From Pseudomonas sp. Teo4 (GTDB lineage Bacteria > Pseudomonadota > Gammaproteobacteria > Pseudomonadales > Pseudomonadaceae): a stretch of DNA of 64,000 bases. Both the position numbers and the translations under genes were made by a program. The DNA lies in the NCBI RefSeq assembly GCF_034387475.1, contig NZ_JAXCIL010000002.1, forward strand, positions 1,054,001 to 1,118,000, in the 5' to 3' direction. Below the pieces are notes generated by a model. It made no database searches, had not been told where the DNA came from, and worked only from the letters and a program-made list of their open reading frames with translations. This document shows, piece by piece, positions 41,030 through 50,216 of the stretch. Every line of letters begins with the position of its first letter. Position 1 is the stretch's first letter.

Positions 41030-42280
41030 ATGACTCCCCAACGTTTTCAGGGACGGATAACCATGGCCGTCCTGTTCATACTGCTGCCGGCTGTCTCGGC
41101 ACAGGCTGCAACGCTGTCGCTGGATGATGCGCTGCAACTGGCTGAACGCAACGCTCCCTCTCTACAGGCCCGCCAGGAGCAGGCATCAGCTGCGCGCAGC
41201 GCAGTCATTCCAGCGGGCGAACTACCTGATCCGCGCCTGAATCTCGGGGTACAAAACCTGCCGATTGAAGGCACCGATCGCTGGAGCATGAACAGAGACT
41301 TCATGACCATGCAGGTGGTTGGCCTGTCCCAAGAAGTACCGAACCGGGACAAGCGCAAAGCTCGCATAGAGACAGCGCATGCCACGGTCGAGCGAGCCGA
41401 TGCCGAGGCGATCTTCGAACGCTTGAAGGTTAGGGCGGCAACCGCACAGGCTTGGATTACTGCATACACCGTGCAGCGCAAGCTTGAGCAGTTCGACGCC
41501 TTCTACAAAGAAAACCTGCTGCTGGCTTCCACGGTGCGGGCACGTCTTGCCGGAGGCGCAGGCTCCAGCGCCGATACGCTGGTTCCCAAACAAGAAGCCG
41601 CGCAGTTGGACGAGCAGAAAGACGTTCTGTTGAGTCAGTCAGCGCAGGCGCGAGCCGCGCTGAAGCGCTGGATTGGGCAGGACGCCGAAGTGGGCGCGCC
41701 GACCTTCCCTGTCTGGCCTGTAGACGCAGCTGAATACTTGCACTCCGTCCATGCCCATCCGGAGCTCAATACCTACAACGCCATGACACGCGAGGCCCAA
41801 GCCCAGGTACACCAGGCTCAGGCGGAAAAGAAATCGGATTGGTCCTGGGGGGTGGATTATCAGCGCCGTGGCCCGGATTTCAGCAACATGGTCAGCCTGC
41901 AAGTCAGTTTCCAGTTGCCGTTGTTCACCACCTCACGGCAAGACCCGATGATTGCGGCACGACGCGCACAAGTTCGCCAATTGGAAGATGAGCAGGACGC
42001 TGCCCTGCGCGAGCATCAAGCCCAGCTTGAAACAGACCTTGCCGAGTATCACCGCTTGCAACGGGCAGTGAGGCGCAGTCGCGAAACACTTTTGCCCCTG
42101 GCCGAGGACCGGGTACGCCTCGCTCTGGCGGACTACCGCGCCGGTAAGTCGCCGTTGAGTGAAGTGCTGTCGGCACGCCGGCAGCGTGTGGAAGCGCTGC
42201 TACAGGATGTGGACCTGCAAGGACAGTTGGCGGCAACAGCAGCGCGTCTGCATTTCGTTTATGGAGAGGTGCGGGCATGA
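41030..42280 (+). CDS. cusC: CusC-type outer-membrane factor of copper RND efflux
   Basis: This TolC-family protein forms the outer-membrane exit duct for the CusBA pump. The 416-residue protein has a signal peptide (MAVLFILLPAVSAQAA, preceded by basic residues) and the typical repeated helical structure with long coiled-coil segments (QAQVHQAQAEKKSDW, AALREHQAQLETDL). GAGGAA precedes the ATG. It overlaps cusB by 4 nt (ATGA), so the pump genes are translationally coupled. Confidence 0.9.
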   Translation: MTPQRFQGRITMAVLFILLPAVSAQAATLSLDDALQLAERNAPSLQARQEQASAARSAVIPAGELPDPRLNLGVQNLPIEGTDRWSMNRDFMTMQVVGLSQEVPNRDKRKARIETAHATVERADAEAIFERLKVRAATAQAWITAYTVQRKLEQFDAFYKENLLLASTVRARLAGGAGSSADTLVPKQEAAQLDEQKDVLLSQSAQARAALKRWIGQDAEVGAPTFPVWPVDAAEYLHSVHAHPELNTYNAMTREAQAQVHQAQAEKKSDWSWGVDYQRRGPDFSNMVSLQVSFQLPLFTTSRQDPMIAARRAQVRQLEDEQDAALREHQAQLETDLAEYHRLQRAVRRSRETLLPLAEDRVRLALADYRAGKSPLSEVLSARRQRVEALLQDVDLQGQLAATAARLHFVYGEVRA

Positions 42281-43740
42281 GGAATAGGTCGATTGGTTTG
42301 CCCGTGGCTGCTGCCCTTGCTATTGGGATAGGCGCGGGCTTCTGGCTAGGTGGAAGAGGTGCGTATTCCCCATCCCAGCCAGTAGGTGAGGAAAAAAAAG
42401 CGCTGTACTGGTATGACCCGATGTATCCCCAGCAGCACTTCCCGGCGCCCGGAAAATCGCCGTTCATGGACATGCCGCTCGTGCCCAAGTATTCGGATGA
42501 CACGGCTGGCGAGGAGCAGCCTGCGGTTCAGGTCTCGACTGGGCTCCAGCAAAACCTTGGGATTCGATTGGCAACGGTGACGGCTGGGCGGCTAGAACGG
42601 ACCCTGAGTGTGAGCGGCGTTCTGACGTTCGACGAACGCGACTTCAGCGTGTTGCAGGCCAGAACTGGCGGTTACGTCGAACGCGTCTATGGCCGAGCGA
42701 CGGGCGACATCGTTGCCAAAGGCGCTCCGCTAGCCGATGTGCTGACCCCGGAGTGGGCGGGTTTGCAGGAGGAATACCTGGCGCTGCGGCATTCCGGCGA
42801 CGCGCAGCTGGCGGCGGCGGCACGACAGCGGCTCGTGCTCGCCGGCATGCCGGCCGACCTGATCAACCGGGTCGCGAGCACCCGGAAGGTGCAGCTCTCG
42901 GTCACCCTCTCCGCACCCACTGCCGGTGTAATCCAAGCTCTCGATTTGCGACCCGGCATGACGTTGACGCCGGGGGCTACCTTGGCGAGGATCAATGGAG
43001 TGGCCAACGTCTGGCTGGAAGCGGCTGTGCCGGAAGCCCAGGCTCAAGGTCTTCGCGAAGGCCAGCCTGTGCGGGCGCAATTGCCAGCGTTCCCAGGCGA
43101 TCCCATACCGGGCAAGTTGACCGCGTTGCTCGCCGATGCCGATTTGCAGAGCCGCACGTTGCGCCTGCGTATCGAGTTGCCCAACCGAGATGGGCGGCTT
43201 CGTCCTGGGATGACTGCTCAAGTGGCTCTCCATCCCGGCGAGCCTGCCGGGCAAAGCCTCTTGGTGCCTGCCGAGGCGGTCATCCGCACCGGCAAGCGAG
43301 ACCTGGTGATGCTGGCTGAAGACGGTGGTCGCTTCCGGCCGGTGGAAGTCGTGTTGGGCCAGGAGAGCAAAGGCCAAGTTGCGGTGTTGCAGGGTCTTCA
43401 GGCAGGACAGCGCATCGTCGCGTCCGGGCAATTCCTGTTGGACTCCGACGCTAATTTGAAAGGCATCGAGGCGGCGACGGTGCAGGATAGTCAGCCTAGT
43501 GCGGGGCCAGCCCTGCATGAAGCGGATGGCCGTGTCGTGCAGATAGACGGCACCCAGCTCACCGTTGCCCACGGTCCTTTCATCACCCTGGGCATGCCAG
43601 GGATGACCATGACCTTCCCTGTGGCTGAGCAGTCTCTCCTTGATGGCCTCAAGATCGGTGCGCAGATTCGCTTTGGCATACGCGAACGCGACGAGGGCAT
43701 GGTAGTTGAGCAGATCAAAGTGTTAGAGGGCCAACCATGA
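42277..43740 (+). CDS. cusB: CusB-type periplasmic adaptor with a C-terminal CusF-like domain
   Basis: CusB links CusA to CusC. The 487-residue protein has an N-terminal anchor, a heavy-metal-binding motif ([20 protein letters not shown]) near residue 46, then lipoyl/barrel adaptor domains. Its last ~75 residues ([28 protein letters not shown]) are a CusF-type copper(I) chaperone fold, in addition to the separate cusF gene downstream. It overlaps both neighbours by 4 nt. Confidence 0.93.
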   Translation: MRNRSIGLPVAAALAIGIGAGFWLGGRGAYSPSQPVGEEKKALYWYDPMYPQQHFPAPGKSPFMDMPLVPKYSDDTAGEEQPAVQVSTGLQQNLGIRLATVTAGRLERTLSVSGVLTFDERDFSVLQARTGGYVERVYGRATGDIVAKGAPLADVLTPEWAGLQEEYLALRHSGDAQLAAAARQRLVLAGMPADLINRVASTRKVQLSVTLSAPTAGVIQALDLRPGMTLTPGATLARINGVANVWLEAAVPEAQAQGLREGQPVRAQLPAFPGDPIPGKLTALLADADLQSRTLRLRIELPNRDGRLRPGMTAQVALHPGEPAGQSLLVPAEAVIRTGKRDLVMLAEDGGRFRPVEVVLGQESKGQVAVLQGLQAGQRIVASGQFLLDSDANLKGIEAATVQDSQPSAGPALHEADGRVVQIDGTQLTVAHGPFITLGMPGMTMTFPVAEQSLLDGLKIGAQIRFGIRERDEGMVVEQIKVLEGQP

Positions 43741-46700
43741 TTGCCAAACTGATCCGCTGGTCGGTAGGCAACCGTGTGCTGGTGCTCCTCGCCACGCTGT
43801 TTCTGGTGGCATGGGGCTTCGTCTCGGTGCGTAGCCTACCAATCGACGCCTTGCCCGACCTGTCGGACGTGCAGGTGATCATCCGCACGTCCTACCCAGG
43901 CCAGGCTCCCCAGATCGTTGAGAATCAGGTGACCTATCCGCTGACCACTACCATGCTCTCGGTTCCGGGGGCCAAAACGGTTCGCGGCTTCTCCGCCTTC
44001 GGTGACAGCTTCGTCTACGTGCTGTTCGAGGACGGCACTGATCTGTATTGGGCGCGCTCTCGGGTTCTTGAGTACCTGAGCCAGGCGCAATCGCGATTAC
44101 CTGCCGCAGCCAAGCCGGTACTGGGCCCGGACGCCACCGGGGTGGGCTGGATTTATCAATATGCGCTGGTCGATCGCAACGGCGGTCATGACCTGTCGCA
44201 ACTACGCAGCCTGCAGGACTGGTTCCTGCGCTATGAGCTCAAGACCCTGCCGGACGTCGCTGAGGTGGCCACCATTGGCGGTATGGTCAAGCAGTACCAA
44301 GTCGTCCTCGATCCGCTGCGTATGGCCAGCCTCGGTATCACCCAGGCCGAGGTGGTGGAGGCTATAGGCAAGGCCAACCAGGAGACCGGTGGCGGTGTAT
44401 TGGAGCAAGGCGAAGCCGAATTCATGGTACGTGCGGCCGGCTACCTGCGATCGCTGGATGATTTCAGAGCGATACCCTTGCGACTGGCTACAAAGGGCGT
44501 GCCGGTGACATTAGGCGACGTCGCTACGGTGCAGATAGCTCCGGAAGCCCGCAGAGGCATAGGCGAACTGGACGGCCTCGGCGAAGCCGTAGGAGGTGTG
44601 GTGATCCTGCGCAGCGGAAAGAATGCTCGTGAGGCCATCGCGCACGTCAAGGCCAAGCTCGAAACCCTGAAGAAAGCCCTGCCAGCTGGGGTGGAACTTG
44701 TCACCGTCTACGACCGCAGCCAGTTGATCGACCGTGCAGTGGAGAACCTCAGTCACAAGCTGATCGAGGAATTCGTGGTAGTGGCGTTGGTATGCGCAGC
44801 GTTTCTCTGGCACCTGCGCTCGTCGTTGGTGGCTATCGTGTCGCTGCCCGTGGGAATCCTGATTGCGCTGATCGTCATGCGTCATCAGGGCATCAACGCC
44901 AACATCATGTCCCTTGGCGGAATCGCTATTGCCATCGGTGCAATGGTGGACGCTGCCGTGGTCATGATCGAGAACGCCCACAAGCGTGTTGAGGCTTGGC
45001 ATGCCCGACATCCTGGTCAGCCGTTGCGAGGCGAAGCGCATTGGAGGGTAATGACGGAGGCGGCCGTCGAGGTAGGGCCGGCACTGTTCTTCAGCCTCAT
45101 GATCATCACGCTTTCGTTCATCCCGGTGTTCACGCTGCAAGCCCAGGAAGGGCGCCTCTTTGCCCCCCTGGCCTTTACCAAGACCTACGCAATGGCCGCG
45201 GCGGCTGCGTTATCGGTGACCCTTATACCGGTGCTGATGGGGTACTGGATCAGAGGGCCACTGCCTGCGGAACAGCGCAACCCGCTCAACCGGGGCCTCA
45301 TCCGGCTGTACCGTCCGGCATTGGAGGTCGTCCTGCGCCGGCCTCTGGTTACCCTCGCTGGAGCATTGCTCATCCTGCTCAGCAGTCTGTGGCCCTTGAA
45401 CCATCTCGGGGGCGAGTTCCTTCCTCCGCTCGATGAAGGTGATCTGCTCTACATGCCTTCAGCCTTGCCTGGACTCTCGGCGCAGAAAGCTTCAGAGCTG
45501 TTGCAGCGAACGGATCGTCTGATTCGAACCGTTCCCGAAGTGGCCAGTGTCTTTGGTAAAGCCGGCCGCGCCGAGTCAGCTACCGACCCGGCACCGCTGG
45601 AGATGTTCGAGACCACCGTTCGGCTCAAGCCCAAGAGTGAGTGGCGTTCAGGAATGACCACGGATAAGCTTATCGAGGAGCTTGATCGCACTGTGCGTGT
45701 GCCTGGGCTGACCAACATCTGGATCCCGCCCATCCGCAACCGCATCGATATGCTGGCCACCGGCATCAAGAGCCCAATCGGCGTCAAGGTGGCCGGCAGC
45801 GACCTAGACCAGATAGACCGGGCCACTCTCGCTGTGGAGCGGGCCGCGAAAAAGGTGCCTGGAGTGACTTCGGCGCTGGCAGAGCGTTTGACTGGTGGTC
45901 GCTACATTGATCTGGATATCGATCGCCATGCCGCTGCCCGTTACGGTCTGAACATCACCGACGTACAGGCCCTCGTGGCTGGCGCCATTGGTGGCGAAAC
46001 CATTGGGGAAACGGTTGAAGGCTTGGCCCGCTATCCCATCAGCGTGCGCTATCCACGCGAATGGCGTGATTCCGTGGAGGCGTTGCGTCAGCTGCCGATC
46101 TACACCTCGCAGGGCGGTCAGCTGACGCTCGGCAGCGTGGCCCGCATACGTATCGCTGATGGCCCGCCCATGCTCAAGAGCGAGAATGCTCGTCCCTCGG
46201 GCTGGGTGTACGTCGATGTGCGCGGCCGGGACCTATCGTCTGTTGTGGCAGACCTACGTCAGGCGATCAACAGCGAGGTAAAACTCGATCCAGGCATGAG
46301 CTTGAGCTACTCCGGCCAGTTCGAATACCTGGAGCGGGCGAACGCCCGTCTGGCCTGGGTGGTGCCGGCGACGCTGGCCATCATCTTCGTGCTGCTCTAC
46401 CTGACCTTCGGCCGCCTCGGTGAAGCACTGCTCATCATGGGCACCTTACCTTTCGCCCTAACCGGGGGCGTCTGGCTGCTCTACCTGCTGGGCTACAACC
46501 TCTCAGTGGCCACAGGCGTTGGCTTCATTGCCCTGGCCGGCGTAGCGGCGGAGTTCGGAGTGATCATGCTCATCTATCTGAATAACGCTTGGGCGGAGCG
46601 TCAGGCCAACGGCGAAACCACACGAGCAACGCTGCTCGACGCGATCCGTGAGGGCGCGGTGCAACGCATCAGGCCCAAGGCAATGACTGTGGCGGTCATC

Positions 46701-46895
46701 GTTGCAGGCCTGCTGCCCATCCTCTGGAGCAGCGGTACCGGCAGCGAGGTCATGAGCCGCATCGCGGTGCCCATGGTGGGCGGCATGCTCACCGCCCCCT
46801 TGCTTTCACTTTTTGTAATCCCTGCGGCGTACTGGCTGATCCGTCGCCGCGAACTTGCTGTAACTACCCCCAACCTCTCAGGAGAAATCCAATGA
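43737..46895 (+). CDS. cusA: CusA-type RND copper/silver efflux pump
   Basis: CusA exports monovalent Cu/Ag from the periplasm or cytoplasm, driven by protons. The 1052-residue protein starts [20 protein letters not shown] and has twelve transmembrane segments. The TM4 motif [19 protein letters not shown] resembles HME4 (monovalent-cation) pumps and differs from the czcA motif at 54609. It overlaps cusB and cusF by 4 nt each. Confidence 0.95.
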   Translation: MIAKLIRWSVGNRVLVLLATLFLVAWGFVSVRSLPIDALPDLSDVQVIIRTSYPGQAPQIVENQVTYPLTTTMLSVPGAKTVRGFSAFGDSFVYVLFEDGTDLYWARSRVLEYLSQAQSRLPAAAKPVLGPDATGVGWIYQYALVDRNGGHDLSQLRSLQDWFLRYELKTLPDVAEVATIGGMVKQYQVVLDPLRMASLGITQAEVVEAIGKANQETGGGVLEQGEAEFMVRAAGYLRSLDDFRAIPLRLATKGVPVTLGDVATVQIAPEARRGIGELDGLGEAVGGVVILRSGKNAREAIAHVKAKLETLKKALPAGVELVTVYDRSQLIDRAVENLSHKLIEEFVVVALVCAAFLWHLRSSLVAIVSLPVGILIALIVMRHQGINANIMSLGGIAIAIGAMVDAAVVMIENAHKRVEAWHARHPGQPLRGEAHWRVMTEAAVEVGPALFFSLMIITLSFIPVFTLQAQEGRLFAPLAFTKTYAMAAAAALSVTLIPVLMGYWIRGPLPAEQRNPLNRGLIRLYRPALEVVLRRPLVTLAGALLILLSSLWPLNHLGGEFLPPLDEGDLLYMPSALPGLSAQKASELLQRTDRLIRTVPEVASVFGKAGRAESATDPAPLEMFETTVRLKPKSEWRSGMTTDKLIEELDRTVRVPGLTNIWIPPIRNRIDMLATGIKSPIGVKVAGSDLDQIDRATLAVERAAKKVPGVTSALAERLTGGRYIDLDIDRHAAARYGLNITDVQALVAGAIGGETIGETVEGLARYPISVRYPREWRDSVEALRQLPIYTSQGGQLTLGSVARIRIADGPPMLKSENARPSGWVYVDVRGRDLSSVVADLRQAINSEVKLDPGMSLSYSGQFEYLERANARLAWVVPATLAIIFVLLYLTFGRLGEALLIMGTLPFALTGGVWLLYLLGYNLSVATGVGFIALAGVAAEFGVIMLIYLNNAWAERQANGETTRATLLDAIREGAVQRIRPKAMTVAVIVAGLLPILWSSGTGSEVMSRIAVPMVGGMLTAPLLSLFVIPAAYWLIRRRELAVTTPNLSGEIQ

Positions 46896-47245
46896 AAAAG
46901 CTAATTGTCATCGCAGGCCTGGTCACAGCTTTCGCCGCCAGTGTGCATGCCCAGGACATGGATGGTATGGACATGAAGAAAATGCCAGCCTCCGCCGAGG
47001 GTGGCCAAGGCAGCCAGGCGGCGCCCACTGCGCATGCGGAAGGGACAATTAAGGCGCTGGATCCTCAAAGCGGGAAAATCACCTTGGCGCACGGCCCGGT
47101 AGCAGAGCTCAAATGGCCGGCGATGACCATGGGCTTCCAAGCTGAGCCTGCACAGCTGAAGGGCTTGAACGTAGGAGACAAGGTGAAATTTGGGTTCCGT
47201 ATGGAGGGAAGTGTCGCGAAAATCGTGAGCATCCAGAAGCAGTGA
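46892..47245 (+). CDS. cusF: CusF, periplasmic copper chaperone
   Basis: CusF binds Cu(I)/Ag(I) by a His, Trp and two Met ligands and passes it to CusB. The 117-residue protein has a signal peptide ([20 protein letters not shown]), a Met-rich start ([12 protein letters not shown]) and the conserved fold with [21 protein letters not shown], in which the W and the MxM are the classic ligands. It is the last gene of cusCBAF. Confidence 0.93.
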   Translation: MKKLIVIAGLVTAFAASVHAQDMDGMDMKKMPASAEGGQGSQAAPTAHAEGTIKALDPQSGKITLAHGPVAELKWPAMTMGFQAEPAQLKGLNVGDKVKFGFRMEGSVAKIVSIQKQ

Positions 47246-47300
47246 TTGAAAAGCCTTGAATGATCGGGCACGCCTTCATACCGAGATGATTCGGACAAGC

Positions 47301-47315
47301 TTACAGAAATGTAAT
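47301..47315. promoter_or_regulatory. CopR-type operator (cop box) upstream of the cysteine-rich protein
   Basis: TTACAGAAATGTAAT is the reverse complement of the copA box at 38082 in its 14-bp core. It lies about 90 bp before the gene at 47406 and downstream of cusF, so this gene probably has its own copper-controlled promoter. Confidence 0.75.
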
Positions 47316-47405
47316 CAATCTTCAGGCCCCCGTCAGGTCGAACGCTACATACCGTCATGAGACGGTGCACTGGCATCTCATCGACCCGATACCGGAGATA
47401 TGATC

Positions 47406-47732
47406 ATGAACAGTAGCTTTGATGAATGCATCTCGGAATGCATGCGCTGCGCGCTGGCCTGTGAAGTCTGCGCGTCAGCCTGCCTGCGAGAGCAGGACGT
47501 AAAAATGATGGCTGACTGCATCAAGCTGGACAGGGATTGCGCAGATATGTGCAAGCTGGCGGCTACCTTGATGACACGAGAAAGCATGCTCGCCAAGGAA
47601 TTTTGTGCGTTGTGCGCAAGGATTTGCCGCGCCTGCGGGGAGGCGTGCGGTAAGCATAAGGCAGACCACTGTCAGCATTGCGCACAGACCTGTTTGGCCT
47701 GCGCTGCATCCTGCGAAGCAATGGCTGCGTAA
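47406..47732 (+). CDS. Four-helix-bundle copper storage-type protein (19 Cys)
   Basis: The 108-residue protein has 19 cysteines, mostly in CxxxC and CxxC pairs along helices (ECISECMRCALACEVCASAC; FCALCARICRACGEACG), typical of the cysteine-rich four-helix-bundle family (DUF326) that includes the copper storage proteins Csp1/Csp3. It has no signal peptide, so it should be cytosolic, like Csp3. Of two ATGs I chose 47406 because GGAG is 8 nt upstream (only 2 nt from the 47400 ATG). Confidence 0.85.
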   Translation: MNSSFDECISECMRCALACEVCASACLREQDVKMMADCIKLDRDCADMCKLAATLMTRESMLAKEFCALCARICRACGEACGKHKADHCQHCAQTCLACAASCEAMAA

Positions 47733-48205
47733 GCGTTTTCGCCCAGTCAGCTTTCCATGCGCCTGACAAAGGATATGGATACGTCGTTAACCGTCTGGCT
47801 AGGGAGACGGGTAGACCGCTGATGTTGAGCATGCGCTCTGGCGGAGCCTAGCTTGGGCAGCCATTCACCAAGGCGCTGCCTTACGGATCTGATGACAAAA
47901 AAGCCCGCCTCGGCGGCGGGCTATCAGATGTCTCCCAGGGGAGGCTGTAGGCCAACAAGTCTCGGAGCAAGCATTTGTAGGATACGCCTCTTGGCTCACG
48001 CCCACCAGCCAGCTTCGGCCGGAGCGAATGGTTCTACGTCGAGGGCATTGGAAACGGCTTATGTAGGCCCCGTCAATTGGCAGGGCAATCCGCAAAGACA
48101 AAGCAGGCCGATTATCCCCTGGCGGTATACCCCCAGGCAGAGTCAAAGGCAAAGCTAGGGGGGAAATCTAGCGGGTACCCCGATTTGAGGGCAGAATCAC
48201 CAGCT
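47733..48205. other. Non-coding seam between copper and zinc modules
   Basis: No open frame here reads like a real protein. The only clear element is the terminator at 47897-47922. Two short frames (antisense 47865-48152 and sense 47853-48158) look like noise. Confidence 0.5.
47897..47922 (-). terminator. Minus-strand Rho-independent terminator
   Basis: AGCCCGCC and GGCGGGCT form an 8-bp stem; read on the minus strand it is followed by TTTTTT. It lies downstream of the decayed MFS gene and may have been its terminator. Confidence 0.8.
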
Positions 48206-48830
48206 TCACCTACGTTGCACTGGGTTGAGGGGCAGTTTGAAACTGCTATCTAGCGCGACAGCGACCATCGCCGCCATGAGCAAGAGCACAGGTGCGCCTT
48301 GAGTACTCAGCACAAAGGCCGTAGCAAACGGCCCCGTGGCCTGCGCCAAGACCATTGGGCGAGCTAATGCTCCCATGCGTGCGCGATACCCTTGCCAAAC
48401 AGCACCAGAGGCAAGATGACTCTGGCAATAGTGAGAATCCCGATGCCGGCGCCCTACAGCGCTGCTGCAGGGAATGCCAGCCAAGGCACGCCAGGAATGA
48501 ATAAGCAGATGCCGATGAAGCTCACCAACACGCCGGCACGGCCGACCAGGTTGGGTGAAGATGCCGAGCAAGCGAGAACTCCAATACTCTTGCCACCACC
48601 TGGGCCGGCCCAAGGACCATCCCCACCGCCAACACCGTGACCGTTGGAAGGCCAAGTTCCTTGAGCGAGGTGAGAAGATGCACAGAGAGGGTGGCCATGA
48701 CGAAGGCAATGACCGTGAGCAGCCCTGCAACGAACCAGAAAAGCCGGCGGGCGCCATCATCGTTGAGCGGCGACTGAGCCTGCTTGGTGCTGTAGTCGGG
48801 AGGTTAACCTCATCGCCGGCGCACAGTATC
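48206..48830 (-). pseudogene. Decayed MFS transporter (C-terminal part)
   Basis: Reading the minus strand gives stretches that look like the C-terminal half of an MFS transporter but change frame: a segment with FWFVAGLLTVIAFVMATLSV at the start, GAGIGILTIARVILPLVLFG after an in-frame stop, and RMGALARPMVLAQATGPFAT and MAAMVAVALDSSFKLPL at the end. At least two frameshifts and one stop break the gene; the N-terminal part is gone. Its substrate cannot be told. Confidence 0.7.
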
Positions 48831-49050
48831 AGAGGTAAGCCATGGCGCTGTTAAAAACAATGTCCGCTGAGCGTGCGTCAGCTCTGGCATACGCTTGGCC
48901 TTCCGTTACCTGTTGATAATCTATGCTATACCTTATGTCCAGCACACCTCATACGTTTAGTGAGGAAACGCGCGCTAAGGGTCAAAAACAGTATGGCTCG
49001 ACTTACATGCATGATCCCTGGCTCTGTTTTCATGACTAAGTAGCGGGCGA

Positions 49051-49725
49051 TCAACGCTTCTCAAGCACATAGCCCACACCGCGAAGCGTATGGATCAGCT
49101 TCGTCTCGAAAGGGTCATCGATCTTGGCTCTAAGTCTTCGAATCGACACTTCTACAACGTTTGTATCGCAGTCGAAGTTCATATCCCAGACCTGTGAGAT
49201 GATCTGTGTGCGGCTGAGCACCACGCCGGTATTGCGCATTAGGTAGTGCAGAAGTGCAAACTCTTTCGTCGTCAGATCAATACGCTGGCCGTCCCTGAAG
49301 GCCCTGTGACGGCTCTGGTCTAGCTCCAGGTCAGCGACACGAATGATCTCCACAGATGCAGGGTGTTCAGACCTGCGCATTAAGGCGCGAACCCGGGCTA
49401 GCAGTTCTGGGAACTCAAATGGTTTGATCAGGTAGTCATCTGCACCGTTCTCCAAACCCCGGACCTTATCTGCCAAACGACTTCTCGCCGTGAGCATCAT
49501 GATGCGGGAGGGGCAATTTTTACGCCTCAAAAGCTCAAGTACCTGCCACCCATCCATTTCTGGCAGATTGATATCAAGAATAATCAACTCGTATTCGTGT
49601 TGCTTGGCTAGGAATAGCCCATCTGACCCGGTATGCACGCAATCGACGACATAACCGCATTCTGTAAGGCCTTGACGCACATATTCCGCAGTTTTTACTT
49701 CGTCCTCAATTACCAGAATTCGCAT
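49051..49725 (-). CDS. Orphan CzcR-type response regulator
   Basis: An OmpR-family regulator of 224 residues: receiver with Glu7-Asp8, phospho-acceptor Asp51 (LIILDINLPE), Lys in LIKPFEF, and a winged helix ([28 protein letters not shown]). It is close to CzcR at 61706 throughout. I chose the ATG at 49723-49725 because MRILVIEDE is the family N-terminus; the frame runs upstream to 49746. No kinase gene is adjacent; the partner may be CzcS at 60318, by inference. Confidence 0.88.
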   Translation of the reverse strand: MRILVIEDEVKTAEYVRQGLTECGYVVDCVHTGSDGLFLAKQHEYELIILDINLPEMDGWQVLELLRRKNCPSRIMMLTARSRLADKVRGLENGADDYLIKPFEFPELLARVRALMRRSEHPASVEIIRVADLELDQSRHRAFRDGQRIDLTTKEFALLHYLMRNTGVVLSRTQIISQVWDMNFDCDTNVVEVSIRRLRAKIDDPFETKLIHTLRGVGYVLEKR

Positions 49726-49932
49726 GGGATTTTGTCTCGATATCACTGAGCAATTAACCGCGCACGCGCGCCGGCATTATTGAAAGGAATGGTAAATCAA
49801 AATGAGCTGGGCGGGGGCCTAAATGACGGATTTGTAATTTCCAGGTAATATGATTGATAGTCTGGAGGTATATCTTTTCGCGGTTTGGGTTTGACAGGTG
49901 CGGGCCCTCTCTCCAATAGGTAATTTGACCTT

Positions 49933-50082
49933 ATGAAGTATGTGGTTGTTTTCTTCTTTGTGTTGACTTTGTTCCGTTCAGATGACGGCGAAGTTACTCA
50001 TGTCGAGGAAACTGGTCATTGGTGCAGCCATGAGTTTCACCGGCATGCAATGCGTACACTCGAACGGTTGATTGAATTTTAG
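49933..50082 (+). CDS. Possible 49-residue secreted protein
   Basis: The frame starts MKYVVVFFFVLTLFRSDDGE, a good hydrophobic signal-like segment, then carries His/Cys residues (THVEETGHWCSHEFHRHAMR), which could bind metal, and ends LERLIEF. It is divergent from the orphan regulator and sits right before the porin terminator. The ribosome binding site is weak (AGG at ~15 nt), so this may be chance. Confidence 0.35.
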   Translation: MKYVVVFFFVLTLFRSDDGEVTHVEETGHWCSHEFHRHAMRTLERLIEF

Positions 50083-50084
50083 GT

Positions 50085-50108
50085 AAAAAAAAGGCGCCCA
50101 AAGGGCGC
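50085..50108 (-). terminator. Minus-strand terminator of the OprD-family porin
   Basis: GGCGCCC-AAA-GGGCGCC is a perfect 7-bp stem. On the minus strand it is followed by eight Ts, 109 nt past the porin stop. Confidence 0.88.
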
Positions 50109-50216
50109 CAAATATCCACCTTTTACCAAAGGAGCACTTAAGCCACTCAAGGTGAATTCGTAATGCACATTTTTCTGAAGAGACCAGTTTACGAATAAAC
50201 TGATCCCCTTAGAGAA

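Larger units (their letters stand above)
49726..50216. other. Intergenic region between the orphan regulator and the porin
   Basis: The region holds a small open frame at 49933 and the porin terminator at 50085-50108. A motif of TTGTAATTTCCAGGTAAT (about 49832-49849) contains two TAAT-ended half-sites similar to the metal boxes elsewhere and could control the divergent regulator. Nothing else was recognised. Confidence 0.45.

Noticed and set aside
47865..48152. Minus-strand frame of 95 codons
   Set aside because: Arg/Pro/Cys-rich composition without hydrophobic pattern; it covers the terminator at 47897 and resembles noise.
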